The notes below the pieces were generated by a model. The model was not told the origin of the DNA. It did not search any database and saw nothing but the letters and a program-made list of their open reading frames with translations. DNA of 64,000 nucleotides from Gammaproteobacteria bacterium (GTDB taxonomy: Bacteria; Pseudomonadota; Gammaproteobacteria; Burkholderiales; Nitrosomonadaceae): contig CP054179.1 in assembly GCA_015709615.1 (NCBI GenBank), forward strand, positions 1,426,001 through 1,490,000, in the 5' to 3' direction. Numbering within the stretch: position 1 is the stretch's first letter; every line of letters starts with the position of its first letter. A program made the translations under genes and the position numbers. Shown here in pieces: positions 53,601 to 63,059 of the stretch.

Positions 53601-56600
53601 GCGAGCCGTTTACTCATGTCGGCTACGATCCGGAAAACGGCCAATACGCATTTCACAGTCACTATCAGGATACAGCGCTGGATTGGACGCTGCATGCGTC
53701 GGCGAAAATTTTGCCGATGGTATCGGAATCGAAAACAATCGCACATCAAGATATTCTGCAGCGGTGCAGCGAGAAAGTTGATGTCGCTGAGCTTTACGCG
53801 GAACTCAACGAGCGCGGCTTATCGTATGGGCCTTACTTCCAGACCATCCAGCAACTCCAGCGCGGTCACAACGAAGTGTTGGCACATATCCAGTTGCATA
53901 CCGGTCTATCAACTGAAAACCCGGGTTACTTCCTGCATCCCACGCTATTGGATGGATGTTTTCAGTCACTCATTGCAGCGACCAGCGAGAAGGATGATTT
54001 TTACATGCCAGTCTCGATCAAACGTATCAGCTATCATGCAAAACCTGGGAATGCCGTGTGGTGTCACGGCAAGCTGAGTCAGCTCAACGAACACAGCATT
54101 GAAGGCGAGTTAACGCTATTTGACGAGCATGGCCAGGTACTGGTGGAAGTTGCAGGCTTGCGGTGCCGGGCATTGACCAATGAAAAGAATAATCTGAGTG
54201 AGCAGCTGGCACAATGGACATACGCATGGCAATGGCAGAAAAAAGCAGCGCCAGCGAATGTGAAGCGCAAAGGCTGCTGGCTGGTATTCAGTACCGCTAG
54301 CGAAACCAGCGAATCTCTGTGCAATGAACTGAAAACCGACGGCAACCAAGTGATACGGGTGCCGGTCAACGAAGTTTATCAGCAGGAATTCAGTCATATT
54401 CAGTCTCTCGACCCGGATGAGCTCGGTTATTTGGAGCAAATCGTCTTAAAAGCAAAATCCCAAGGATGCACCGGCATCGCCTATCTCTGGGGCTTGGCAG
54501 ACATTGCGGCAAACGATCCTGCGGGAATCGAGCACGCCAACGTCGCATTACAGATTATTCAGTTGCTTGGCAAAGTGTATACCACCCAAGCGCCGCGGGT
54601 TTATGTCATCACACAGGGAACGCAAGCGGTCAGCCGCAGCGGCGAAATAACCAATATCCCGCTCACCGCCTTAACCGGATTGACGCGTGTGGCATTCAAT
54701 GAATTCCCGCAGTTCCGCTTCACGCAGATTGATTTAGATCCGGTGAGTGCGAACCAAGCCGTTCATTTGTTAACCCAAGAATTAATGTCCGACGACAACG
54801 AAGACGAAGTCGCTTTGCGCGGGAAAGACCGTTATGTACACCGCTGGATCAGACATGACGTTGAGCTTCCCTCGAACGAGCGTAACGGTGACACCGTTGC
54901 AGCGTTCCAATTGGCCAAGCCGGGTCATTATGAATTTCATGCCATGTCCAAACCCATTCCCGGAACCGGTGAAGTGGTTGTGGCATTGCAATGCATCAAC
55001 TTGGCAAGCTACCAGTTTGCAAATACTCAAGGTGCAGAGGTACACGGTTATTTTGCGGTAGGTGTAATTGATAGCATCGGCACTCAGGTGAAAAACCGCA
55101 CTGCCGGGGAGCTTGTCATGCTTGCAACCGATAGCGCCATTGCTTCCCATATCGTTTGTGCCGCCGGCAAGGTATTTCCGGTTGACCAATTTCAACTCAC
55201 CCCGGAAGAAATCGCTTCTCTGGCAACTACGGTAGTACCCGCGTATTACGCGCTGAAGTATGTCGCTAGGGTGGCGCCTCTCGAAACTGTGTTGATCGAC
55301 TGCGGATTGGGTGCGGCGGCTACAGCCGCAATGGAAGTCGCCAGCTGTTTGGGCGCTTCGCCATTGCTTTATCATCACAACAGTGACATCGCGAGCGGCG
55401 AAAATCCGGAAGCTGCGCCGGTACGCGCGTGGATACGAGGCATGGATGCGCAAAAGCCGGAGGGTATCGATCATTGGTTACTGCCGGAAACGCACGAGAT
55501 CGTTCTGACACAAACCAATAATGATCACGCACCCGCCAGTTTACTGGAAAAAAGCTTTATACACCTGGATGCATTGAAACTCGCACGCACGGCGCCGGAG
55601 TTATTTCAGCAGCTGCTAGATGCCGTGGCGCATTTATTCAATACGGTGCAAATCGTCAGTTTGCCGCAGGTCAAGGTATTGACATTGCCCGAAGGCATTG
55701 CCTTCCTATCCGACCGGAATCGCTCAAGCACCGATACCGCACAAATTTTATCGCTACAGGATAAATCCGCGATTACTGTCGTTGACCGGCAACAATCCGC
55801 ATTATTTGCAGCCGATGCAGCCTATCTGATTACCGGCGGTTTCGGCGGGTTTGGACTGGAAGCGGCCAAATGGATGGCAAAGCACGGCGCCAAACATCTG
55901 ATTCTGGTTAGCCGCCGCGGCGCGTCGGATGATGCGGCAAAAGCGGTATTGGCCTGGTTAGCGGAAAAGGATGTGAAAGTAACCGCGGTCGCGGCGGATT
56001 TGACCGATGCAGCACAAGTTAAGTCGTTATTCGACAAGATCTCTGCTACTTGCCCGCCGCTAAAAGGGATTTTGCATACCGCGGCCATTCTGGATGACGC
56101 ACCGATTACCGAATTGACTCCGCAACGCATGACTCGAGTCATGCGCGCCAAAGCGCTGAGCGCTTGGTATCTGCATGAACACACACAAAACGACTCACTG
56201 GATTTCTTCGTTCTCTTCTCGTCGGTGTCCTCGATTATCGGCAATGCGCGCCAGGCGAACTACGCCGCCGCCAATACTTTCCTCGATGCATTGGCGGCCA
56301 AACGTCGCGCCGCCGGGCTGGCCGGCATGAGTATTAACTGGGGCGCCATTGCAACCGGTATGGCGGTTAATAGCGAAGAGGTAAAACAACATCTGAATTT
56401 GATGGGGATGAACACCATCACGGTCAATCAGGCGATGGATTGCTGGGCGCACATGCACAGCGCTGATCTGTCCCAATATGGATTAATGAACTGCGACTGG
56501 GATAAATGGCAAGCCTTTGAACCCACTGGCGGCAATTCTCCCCGGTTCGAGCGCTTGGTCAGTCATGCTGAGCAGAAATCAGAACATACCTTGACCAAAA

Positions 56601-56983
56601 TCTGCCAGGAAATATTCCAGCTCCCGCCAGAACAAAGAGAAGGGGGCATGCTGCATGCCCTTGCCGGACAAGTGGCGTCGGTGTTGCGCATACCGCTGGA
56701 AAAAATCGACAGCGATCAATCTTTAATGCACATGGGCATCGATTCGCTCATGGCGGCGGAATTGCAAGCGCTTATCAATAAAGCTTTCGGCGTCAGAATT
56801 TCCACGCTGGAATTAATGCGCAGTCCGAACTTGGCGCATATGGCGCACATTCTGATGGAGAAAACGATCCTGCCGGTTTCACCGGCAACCGCAGACGAAC
56901 CGGCAGCGGAAAGTTCAGTAGTCGATCACATGTCCGAGAAGGATATCGATATGTTGCTGGAGCAACTCTTGGTTAAAGGTTAG
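50639..56983 (+). CDS. Single-module reducing type I polyketide synthase
   Basis: A 2114-residue modular megasynthase. Domains in order: KS (about 15-440; Cys189 in DTACSSS, His in EAHGTGTPVGD and GHLEAAAG), AT (about 545-850; Ser640 in GHSLGE, AYHS at the specificity position suggesting malonyl-CoA), DH (about 920-1190; His940 in NDHRVDE, with Glu where Gly is usual, and LLDGCFQ), a linker with structural KR subdomain, a degenerate ER-like region (about 1420-1690), KR (about 1725-1905; GGFGGFG, Ser1862, Tyr1875) and ACP (Ser2036 in GIDSL). There is no thioesterase. It probably works iteratively and hands its chain to the oxoamine synthase encoded next. Confidence 0.95.
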   Translation: MSNKKIKSTKKMAYEPIALVGIGCRFPGGSHDPESFWNLLVSGSDAIVDIPPERWNLRRFYDPDHNKPGKMYVKQGGFLQQRVDEFDALFFGITPREAGSIDPQQRLLLETSWEALEDAGIPHESLIGSNTGVFIGAFTLDHKLTQMGKMNRDLISTHTAVGSTMTILSNRISYILDLRGPSMSVDTACSSSLVALHLACQAIWSGESDLALAGGVNVMMRPEYPIAMCKGGFLAPDGRSKSFDASANGYGRGEGAGVVVLKPLSAALRDGDSIYALVRGTGVNQDGRTNGITVPNPASQTALIRSVCDKYGIDTNDINYFEAHGTGTPVGDPLEAKALGEVIDKPSKRAKFRLMGSVKGAIGHLEAAAGIAGIIKTSLCLSHQQVPPQANLQTPNPNIPFDELGLRLPTQLEPLQSGSQSIYAAVNSFGYGGTNAHVVLENAPPVQKLVREEEPQKQTCLLPLSARSETALHGLAQAWMSKFPRDYKGSVRDLCFSAACRRGHHDYRLAVIGDTWENLYDQLSAYVTKQPDYSGVAGKTDSKAAVKPVFVYTGMGPQWWAMGRELYEHNAVYRETVEKCDAIFRQLSGWSILKEMLADEQNSKITETEIAQPANFLVQTGLTAMWRANGIEPGAIVGHSLGEISAAYAAGALSLEDAIKVSYERSRILKKAAGCGKMLAVGIGMEQCAGLIATLTGGNVSIAAVNGPAQVTLSGDPAALEKISTHLTELGEFNRFLQVELAYHSAFLEHLKPEIRQTLADLRPALPQIPLYSTVTGKLTDCLSFDAEYWCNNVREPVYFAQAMASLLQDGHRIFLEVGPHPVLSTAIKECCQQQNIKPQNFTSLRRGHPEQHTFQMALAGLYTAGCKIDWKHLYPADVMYVKLPTYPWQRETHWNEDEESITDRIGSPLHPLLDRRLSGPKPAWQGAINQQFLPYLNDHRVDELVVMPGAAYVEAGLAAFNQATGDTACAIEQLHFHQALILSGNESEPFTHVGYDPENGQYAFHSHYQDTALDWTLHASAKILPMVSESKTIAHQDILQRCSEKVDVAELYAELNERGLSYGPYFQTIQQLQRGHNEVLAHIQLHTGLSTENPGYFLHPTLLDGCFQSLIAATSEKDDFYMPVSIKRISYHAKPGNAVWCHGKLSQLNEHSIEGELTLFDEHGQVLVEVAGLRCRALTNEKNNLSEQLAQWTYAWQWQKKAAPANVKRKGCWLVFSTASETSESLCNELKTDGNQVIRVPVNEVYQQEFSHIQSLDPDELGYLEQIVLKAKSQGCTGIAYLWGLADIAANDPAGIEHANVALQIIQLLGKVYTTQAPRVYVITQGTQAVSRSGEITNIPLTALTGLTRVAFNEFPQFRFTQIDLDPVSANQAVHLLTQELMSDDNEDEVALRGKDRYVHRWIRHDVELPSNERNGDTVAAFQLAKPGHYEFHAMSKPIPGTGEVVVALQCINLASYQFANTQGAEVHGYFAVGVIDSIGTQVKNRTAGELVMLATDSAIASHIVCAAGKVFPVDQFQLTPEEIASLATTVVPAYYALKYVARVAPLETVLIDCGLGAAATAAMEVASCLGASPLLYHHNSDIASGENPEAAPVRAWIRGMDAQKPEGIDHWLLPETHEIVLTQTNNDHAPASLLEKSFIHLDALKLARTAPELFQQLLDAVAHLFNTVQIVSLPQVKVLTLPEGIAFLSDRNRSSTDTAQILSLQDKSAITVVDRQQSALFAADAAYLITGGFGGFGLEAAKWMAKHGAKHLILVSRRGASDDAAKAVLAWLAEKDVKVTAVAADLTDAAQVKSLFDKISATCPPLKGILHTAAILDDAPITELTPQRMTRVMRAKALSAWYLHEHTQNDSLDFFVLFSSVSSIIGNARQANYAAANTFLDALAAKRRAAGLAGMSINWGAIATGMAVNSEEVKQHLNLMGMNTITVNQAMDCWAHMHSADLSQYGLMNCDWDKWQAFEPTGGNSPRFERLVSHAEQKSEHTLTKICQEIFQLPPEQREGGMLHALAGQVASVLRIPLEKIDSDQSLMHMGIDSLMAAELQALINKAFGVRISTLELMRSPNLAHMAHILMEKTILPVSPATADEPAAESSVVDHMSEKDIDMLLEQLLVKG

Positions 56984-57112
56984 GGTGTTTTTCCCAAAGC
57001 GGCTACGTCGTCCCAGCTTGATAGAAAAACGACCGTTTGCACACATGCCGGGACTTCTTGATTGCTATTTTTGATTAATTACTTACCAGAAGATTTTACA
57101 AAGGTTGATGAA

Positions 57113-58474
57113 ATGAATAATAAAGCCAGTCAGTTGGAAAATTTGTCACTGGATGAAAAGCGTCATTTGCTGAGAAAACTGATCTCGCAAAAAAATAATG
57201 ATCAAAATGAAAAACCGGATTCGGGTGGCATCCCGGAAGCCTGGTACCGGTTTGAGAAATTCCCGGATTACAACACGCTGATGGAGCAGGAAAAAATATT
57301 CAAGACGCTTTCGATGAATAATCCGTACTTCAACCCGCATCAAGGCGTCAGCGACCATATCACCCGTATCGACGGCAAAGATTTCATCAACTATTCCGGC
57401 TACAACTATCTCGGCTTATCGGGTCATCCCGAGGTATCCGGCGCCGCCAAGGCGGCTATCGATCAATACGGCACTTCGGTCTCGGCCAGCCGCATCGTGT
57501 CGGGAGAAATTCCGCTGCATCGCGAACTGGAACAAATCCTGGCCGAAATTCACGGCACGGAAGATGCCTTGGCCTTAGTCAGCGGCTACTCGACCAACGT
57601 TGCGATGATCAGTCATTTATTCGGTCCGCATGATCTGTTGATACACGATAGCTTGATTCACAACAGCATTATCACCGGGTGCAAGTTGTCGGGTGCGCGG
57701 CGCATGACGTTTCCCCATAACGACTGGGAAGCACTCGATAAAATTTTGACCGATGAGCGCCACACCTATCAACGCACCCTGATTATTATCGAGGGGGTTT
57801 ATAGCATGGACGGCGATATTCCCGATCTGCCCCGTTTCATCGAGCTCAAGAAGAAACACAAGTGCCTGCTCATGGTTGATGAAGCACATGCAGCCGGTAT
57901 CATCGGACCGCGCGGATTCGGCTCACATGATCACTTCGGCATCGATGCCACCGAAGTCGATATCTGGATGGGCACGTTAAGCAAGGCATTCGCCAGTTGC
58001 GGCGGCTATATTTGCGGCTCTCGCGCCTTGATCGAAAATCTTAAATACAACGCAGCCGGTGCGGTGTTATTCAGCGTCGGTATCTCTCCCCCCAACACCG
58101 CCGCCGCGCTTGCTTCGGCGCGAATCTTGAAACGCGAGCCGGAACGGGCCGCGCGCTTACGCGCCAGATCGGCTTTATTCCTGCAACAAGCCAAGGAACA
58201 AGGGCTGGATACCGGCTTGGCCAATGGCACCGGCGTTGTTTCGATCATCCTGGGAGATTCGGTCCTTTGCCTGAAACTCAGCCAAAAGTTATACGAGGCG
58301 GGCATCAACGTTCATCCGATCATGTATCCCGCCGTACCGGAATCGGCCGCCCGGTTACGTTTTTTCATTACCAGCAATCTGTCCGAGGAAGAAGTGATTT
58401 ACACGGTGAACACACTGGCACAAGCGCTACGTCAATTGCAACAAAAAACCGGGGGCGGCACTGCGTTATCTTGA
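57113..58474 (+). CDS. Alpha-oxoamine synthase (AONS/serine palmitoyltransferase-like PLP enzyme)
   Basis: A 453-residue fold-type I PLP enzyme. It has NYSGYNYLGLSGHP, the VDEAHAAGIIG strand that holds PLP and Lys291 in TLSKAFASCGGY, which forms the Schiff base. The family condenses an acyl thioester with an amino acid and releases CO2, giving an alpha-aminoketone. It begins 129 bp after the PKS and supplies a release route for the PKS chain, as Fum8 does in fumonisin synthesis. The amino acid used is unknown. The N-terminal 50 residues are an extra, charged region. ATG at 57113 chosen over the frame start at 57062. Confidence 0.93.
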   Translation: MNNKASQLENLSLDEKRHLLRKLISQKNNDQNEKPDSGGIPEAWYRFEKFPDYNTLMEQEKIFKTLSMNNPYFNPHQGVSDHITRIDGKDFINYSGYNYLGLSGHPEVSGAAKAAIDQYGTSVSASRIVSGEIPLHRELEQILAEIHGTEDALALVSGYSTNVAMISHLFGPHDLLIHDSLIHNSIITGCKLSGARRMTFPHNDWEALDKILTDERHTYQRTLIIIEGVYSMDGDIPDLPRFIELKKKHKCLLMVDEAHAAGIIGPRGFGSHDHFGIDATEVDIWMGTLSKAFASCGGYICGSRALIENLKYNAAGAVLFSVGISPPNTAAALASARILKREPERAARLRARSALFLQQAKEQGLDTGLANGTGVVSIILGDSVLCLKLSQKLYEAGINVHPIMYPAVPESAARLRFFITSNLSEEEVIYTVNTLAQALRQLQQKTGGGTALS

Positions 58475-58537
58475 TCCGGATAACCACCGGAAATGCGCAG
58501 CAATTGCACAACCTAAGAAATGAAAAGGATTACATCA

Positions 58538-60865
58538 ATGCTTACTCCCTATACCCGCCGGATACTCCAGCACAGCTGGTGGACCGTCACTCTAAGCGTT
58601 CTATTAATGATGGCCGCCGGTTACGGTATCCAGTTTCTGCACTTTAAAAGCGATTACCGCATGTTCTTCAGCGAAGAAAATCCGCAACTCCTCGCTTTTG
58701 ATTCCTTGAACAAGACCTATGTGCGGGATGACAATCTGCTGGTGGTGGTGACACCCGCTAACGGTGATGTGTTCACCAAGGAAAATCTCGTCATCGCCGA
58801 GAAATTAACCAAAGCGCTCTGGCAAACACCGTATTCGATACGGGTGGATTCCATCACCAATTTTCAATATAGCCATGCCATCGGCGACGAGCTCTTTGTC
58901 GAAGATCTGGTAAGAAACGCTGATCAACTCAGCGCACAGCAAATCAATGAGAAGCGGAAAATTGCTTTAAACGAGCCGCTGCTGATCAACAGGCTTATCT
59001 CCCCTGATTCAAGTGTGATGGGAATCAATATCGTCGTGCACAGACCCGCGCTGGATCAAGACAAAGAAACCACGGAAGCGGTCGAATTCGTCAGAAATCT
59101 GGTGCATACGCTAAAAAAGGAATACGTGGATTTGGATATCCGGCTGACCGGCTCGCTGATCCTGGATACCTCCTTTGCGGAATCGTCCAAGCACGATATG
59201 GCCACGCTGACTCCGGCCATGCTCACCATCATTTGCCTCGCCTTGGCGCTATTCCTTAAATCATTGTGGGGAACCGCCGCCATTATCGCCATGATGATAC
59301 TGGCGGTTACCGGCGCAATCGGGTTGGCCGGTTGGATGGATATTGCGTTTTCCCCTTCCAGCATCCCCGCTCCAACCATTTTACTCACGGTTGTTGTGGC
59401 CGACGCCGTGCATATATTGACAGGCTATTACAGCGCGCTGGAACGAGGCCTGGACAGAAAAAACGCCATGACGGAAAGCATCGCGGTTAACTTTAAAGCG
59501 ATTCTTTTTACCAATCTGACCACGGCGATCGGTTTTCTTTCGATGAACTTCAGCGAGGTTCCGCCTTTCCAGGACCTTGGCAATATTACGGCCATGGGTG
59601 TCGGGCTCGCTTTCTTTCTGACAGTCACTTTTTTGCCCGCGCTGATCATGTTGTTACCGCAGCATAAAGGGCGCACCGGCATCGGCAACAGCAAGACACT
59701 CGCGCGCTTGGCAAACTTTATCATCGCCTACCGCGGCACCGTCTTGTCCTTTCTCGTTGTGATTACGATTGCACTGATTGCCTGCATCCCGCTGAATGAG
59801 CTGGATGACGAGTATGTCAAATATTTTGATGATTCCATCGCATTCCGCCGCGATACCGATTACACCACCGCCAATTTGACCGGCGTTTACCGCATCGATT
59901 ACTCGCTCGGCACTGAAATCGAAGGCGGAATCAGCGACCCGGCATTTCTCAACCAAGTTGATGCTTTTGTGCAGTGGTACCGCAAGCAACCGGAAGTTAT
60001 GCATGTCTATGCGGTAACCGACATCCTGAAACGGCTGAATCTGAACATGCACAACGACGATCCGACCTGGTACCGCTTACCCGAGACCAGAGACCTGAGT
60101 GCGCAGATTCTATTGATGTACGAAATGTCGTTACCGTACGGACTGGATCTGAACGATCGCATCAATGTCAGCAAATCGGCAACACGTGTAACCGCTACTT
60201 TGCATAGTATTTCCAGCCAGCAGGTAATCGATCTTGAAACACGCGCGCAGGCTTGGCTGGCCGCCAATACTTCCGCCATAAAACACAGCGAAGGAACAGG
60301 CGCGACATTATTGTTCGCGCATATCGGCCAACGGAATATCGCCAGCATGATCTCGGGAGAGATTATGGCCATCGGCATCATCTCGCTGATTTTAATTCTG
60401 GTACTGCGTTCGGTTGAGCTGGGCCTGATCAGTTTAATCCCGAATTTGATTCCTGCCGCCATTGCATTCGGTTTATGGGGATTGATCGTCGGTCAGGTAG
60501 GGCTTGCAGCTTCGGTGGTGGCAGCCATGACGCTTGGAATTCTGGTCGATGACACCGTCCACTTTCTCAGCAAATACCAGCATGCCAGAAAACAACTCAA
60601 TCTGACACCGGAAGACTCCATCCGCTACGCTTTTGCCACGGTAGGCAGCGCCCTATGGATTACTTCCGCTGTGCTGATCATGGGATTTTCCCTGTTCGCG
60701 TTTTCCAGTTTCAAAATCAACAACGAAATGGGCATGCTCACTTCAACTATCTTCGGTTTGGGTTTGTTCGCCGAATTCCTGTTGCTTCCCCCGCTGCTAC
60801 TGACCTTGGAGTCATGGAAAAGCCACTGGGCCAGATCTTCCCGGCCTGTCATCACTAAATTTTAA
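58538..60865 (+). CDS. RND-superfamily (MMPL/HpnN-type) exporter
   Basis: A 775-residue membrane protein with two repeats of six helices, each with a large periplasmic loop between its first two helices. FKSDYRMFFSEENPQ after helix 1, ILLTVVVADAVHILTGYY in the first repeat and LGILVDDTVHFLSKYQ in the second are typical of MMPL/HpnN-like lipid exporters, with acidic residues in helices 4 and 10 for proton coupling. AAAAGGA is well placed for the ATG at 58538; the ATG at 58520 lacks an RBS. It probably carries the PKS/AONS product into the periplasm. Confidence 0.92.
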   Translation: MLTPYTRRILQHSWWTVTLSVLLMMAAGYGIQFLHFKSDYRMFFSEENPQLLAFDSLNKTYVRDDNLLVVVTPANGDVFTKENLVIAEKLTKALWQTPYSIRVDSITNFQYSHAIGDELFVEDLVRNADQLSAQQINEKRKIALNEPLLINRLISPDSSVMGINIVVHRPALDQDKETTEAVEFVRNLVHTLKKEYVDLDIRLTGSLILDTSFAESSKHDMATLTPAMLTIICLALALFLKSLWGTAAIIAMMILAVTGAIGLAGWMDIAFSPSSIPAPTILLTVVVADAVHILTGYYSALERGLDRKNAMTESIAVNFKAILFTNLTTAIGFLSMNFSEVPPFQDLGNITAMGVGLAFFLTVTFLPALIMLLPQHKGRTGIGNSKTLARLANFIIAYRGTVLSFLVVITIALIACIPLNELDDEYVKYFDDSIAFRRDTDYTTANLTGVYRIDYSLGTEIEGGISDPAFLNQVDAFVQWYRKQPEVMHVYAVTDILKRLNLNMHNDDPTWYRLPETRDLSAQILLMYEMSLPYGLDLNDRINVSKSATRVTATLHSISSQQVIDLETRAQAWLAANTSAIKHSEGTGATLLFAHIGQRNIASMISGEIMAIGIISLILILVLRSVELGLISLIPNLIPAAIAFGLWGLIVGQVGLAASVVAAMTLGILVDDTVHFLSKYQHARKQLNLTPEDSIRYAFATVGSALWITSAVLIMGFSLFAFSSFKINNEMGMLTSTIFGLGLFAEFLLLPPLLLTLESWKSHWARSSRPVITKF

Positions 60866-60877
60866 AAGGAGAAACCC

Positions 60878-61660
60878 ATGAAAAAGATCTTTTACCTAAT
60901 CAGCCTTTTCTTCAGCATGAGCACCACGCTTCATGCCATGACCGACGAAGAGAAGGGTTACGCCATCAATCGCGAAGTTGAACGCCGTGACAGCGGTTTT
61001 GGCGACAGTATTCATGACGCTTTGATGATATTGCGCAACACACAGGGCGATGAAAGCAAGCGTGAATTTACCTACAAGACATTGGAAATGACCGGTGATG
61101 GCGATAAAGAACTCGGTGTTTTCCATCGCCCGGCAGATGTCAAAGGCACCGCCATTTTGACTTATGCGCATGGCTTAAAACCGGATGACCAATGGCTGTA
61201 CCTGCCGGAACTGAAGCGTGTCAAACGCATTTCAACGGTCAACAAATCCGGACCGTTCATGGGCAGTGAATTCGCCTACGAAGATATCGCCTCATGGGAA
61301 TTGGAAAAATACAAATATAAATACCTGCGCGACGAAGTGATAGACGGCCATGACTGTTTTGTCATCGAAAATACCCCTGCTTACGAGCACTCCGGTTATG
61401 TCCGCCAAGTTGAATGGATTGATAAAACCATCTACCAGCCGCGCAGGATCGATTTTTATGATCGCAAGAACACTTTGCTGAAGACACTTACTTTCAGTGA
61501 TTACAACCAATATCTAGGCCAGTACTGGAGAGCCGGAAAGCTGGAAATGGTCAATCATCAGAATGGCAAAAGCACTTCATTGATGCGCACTAACTACCGG
61601 TTTCGTATTGGATTGACGGAAAACGACTTCATGGAAAGCTCCCTGAAGAATGTGCAGTAA
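60878..61660 (+). CDS. LolA-like periplasmic lipid carrier (outer membrane lipoprotein-sorting protein family)
   Basis: A 260-residue protein with a signal peptide (residues 1-20, cleavage near LHAMT) and an unclosed beta-barrel pattern with GDGDKELGVFHRP, WLYLPELKRVKRIS and SFMGSEFAYEDI-like PFMGSEFAYEDI, hallmarks of this LolA-fold family. The fold shields lipids in transit through the periplasm. An AAAAGGAG RBS lies 12 bp after the exporter gene. Placement between an RND exporter and an outer-membrane barrel supports lipid transport for the PKS product. Confidence 0.9.
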   Translation: MKKIFYLISLFFSMSTTLHAMTDEEKGYAINREVERRDSGFGDSIHDALMILRNTQGDESKREFTYKTLEMTGDGDKELGVFHRPADVKGTAILTYAHGLKPDDQWLYLPELKRVKRISTVNKSGPFMGSEFAYEDIASWELEKYKYKYLRDEVIDGHDCFVIENTPAYEHSGYVRQVEWIDKTIYQPRRIDFYDRKNTLLKTLTFSDYNQYLGQYWRAGKLEMVNHQNGKSTSLMRTNYRFRIGLTENDFMESSLKNVQ

Positions 61661-61735
61661 ACAGCCAATATTGATGCACTCCGATCCTTCTAGAAACCAC
61701 CTGTTTAGTTAAATAGGTTTTGCAGAAATGAAGCG

Positions 61736-61771
61736 GTTTAATCCGGTATCCGGCAGGGTACCGGATTAAAC
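61736..61771. other. 13-bp inverted repeat between the LolA-like and barrel genes
   Basis: GTTTAATCCGGTA and TACCGGATTAAAC form a perfect stem with a 10-nt loop. No T tract follows in either direction, so it could be an operator, an mRNA processing/stability stem or a weak attenuator inside the operon. Confidence 0.55.
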
Positions 61772-61819
61772 ACCAATCACCCCCAAAGTCCGGAAAATCA
61801 GCATTCAAAGGCAACTGTG

Positions 61820-63040
61820 ATGCAATCGCGATTAATCTTACTCATACTGGTTATCAGTAGCGCTATAACCAATGCTCACGCTGCCGAATGGTCCGGTTTT
61901 GCGGCCATGGATTTCCGTACTTATGCAAACGCTCCGGTATTTCCTGAGCAAAACAATCTTCGTTTCGTACCGTCAGGCGTCGCGCAACCGGAATTCCGCC
62001 ATGAATGGGGCAATGGTTCGAATCGTGTGACTTTTATCCCTTTCGGCCGGGTTGATGCAATCGATGAACATCGGACGCACTTTGATATTCGCGAGCTTAA
62101 TTGGTTATATCAACATCCGAAGTGGAATATCCGCGCGGGTGTCGGCAGAGTATTCTGGGGCGTAACCGAATCACGCCATCTCGTTGATATCATCAATCAG
62201 ATCGATCTGGTGGAAAATATCAATGGCGAAGAAAAACTGGGACAACCGATGGTCAGTTTGAACATACCCAGCACCTATGGGAATTTCAACTTTTTATACC
62301 TACCGTTTTTTCGCGATCGGACTTTCCCGGCATTGCATGGCAGATTAAGGTTTGTGCCGCCGGTGGATCAGAATGCATCCGAATTCAGCGGCAGCGCCAA
62401 TCGTTGGCATCCGGACTGGGCGGTTCGCTGGAGCCGGACTTTTGGTAACGTCGATATCGGGTTGGCACATTTCATGGGCGTCGGCCGCGAACCCAGGTTA
62501 ATGCCCAGATTCGACAATGGATTCAATACCAATCCGACAGCACTGATACCCATTTACGATTTGATTCAACAAACCAGTCTGGATGCGCAAGCTTCATTGG
62601 GAAACTGGCTTTTCAAACTGGAAGCGATCACACGCAGCGGACAGGGCAAGCGCTTTGCAGCCGTTGTCGCCGGCGCTGAGTATACCCATTATGGATTGCT
62701 TGGCACCGATATCGATGTCGGTTTGCTGGCGGAGTATCTTTACGATGGACGCGATAGAACTGCGCCGCCCACACCATTCAACAACGATGTTTTCTTCGGC
62801 GTGCGATTTGCATTTAACGATGCGCAAAACTCTCAGCTGTTGGCTGGCGTTACGACCGATCTGGAAACTCAGGCCAAAATCGGCACCGTCACAGCAAGCC
62901 GCAGAATTGGCGAGAAATGGAAAATTGAACTGGAATCCCGTTTCTTTGAAAATATTTCGCCCGATAACCCCAGAACGGAAATTCTCACCGGCTACCGCAA
63001 AGACAGTTACATTCAATTTCGCATCGCGCGCTATTTCTAG
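61820..63040 (+). CDS. Outer-membrane beta-barrel protein of the PKS export set
   Basis: A 406-residue protein with a signal peptide (residues 1-22, cleavage near AHAAE) and an outer-membrane barrel pattern of alternating strands, ending RIARYF with the terminal aromatic residue BAM recognises. Conserved-looking segments include WLYQHPKWNIRAGVGRVFWG. It is reminiscent of DUF1302-like barrels that accompany RND and LolA-fold proteins, but I cannot name the family firmly. GTG at 61817 directly precedes the ATG at 61820. Probable role: final step of export or insertion of the lipid product. Confidence 0.8.
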   Translation: MQSRLILLILVISSAITNAHAAEWSGFAAMDFRTYANAPVFPEQNNLRFVPSGVAQPEFRHEWGNGSNRVTFIPFGRVDAIDEHRTHFDIRELNWLYQHPKWNIRAGVGRVFWGVTESRHLVDIINQIDLVENINGEEKLGQPMVSLNIPSTYGNFNFLYLPFFRDRTFPALHGRLRFVPPVDQNASEFSGSANRWHPDWAVRWSRTFGNVDIGLAHFMGVGREPRLMPRFDNGFNTNPTALIPIYDLIQQTSLDAQASLGNWLFKLEAITRSGQGKRFAAVVAGAEYTHYGLLGTDIDVGLLAEYLYDGRDRTAPPTPFNNDVFFGVRFAFNDAQNSQLLAGVTTDLETQAKIGTVTASRRIGEKWKIELESRFFENISPDNPRTEILTGYRKDSYIQFRIARYF

Positions 63041-63059
63041 CCTTTGCAAAATTATTCTT

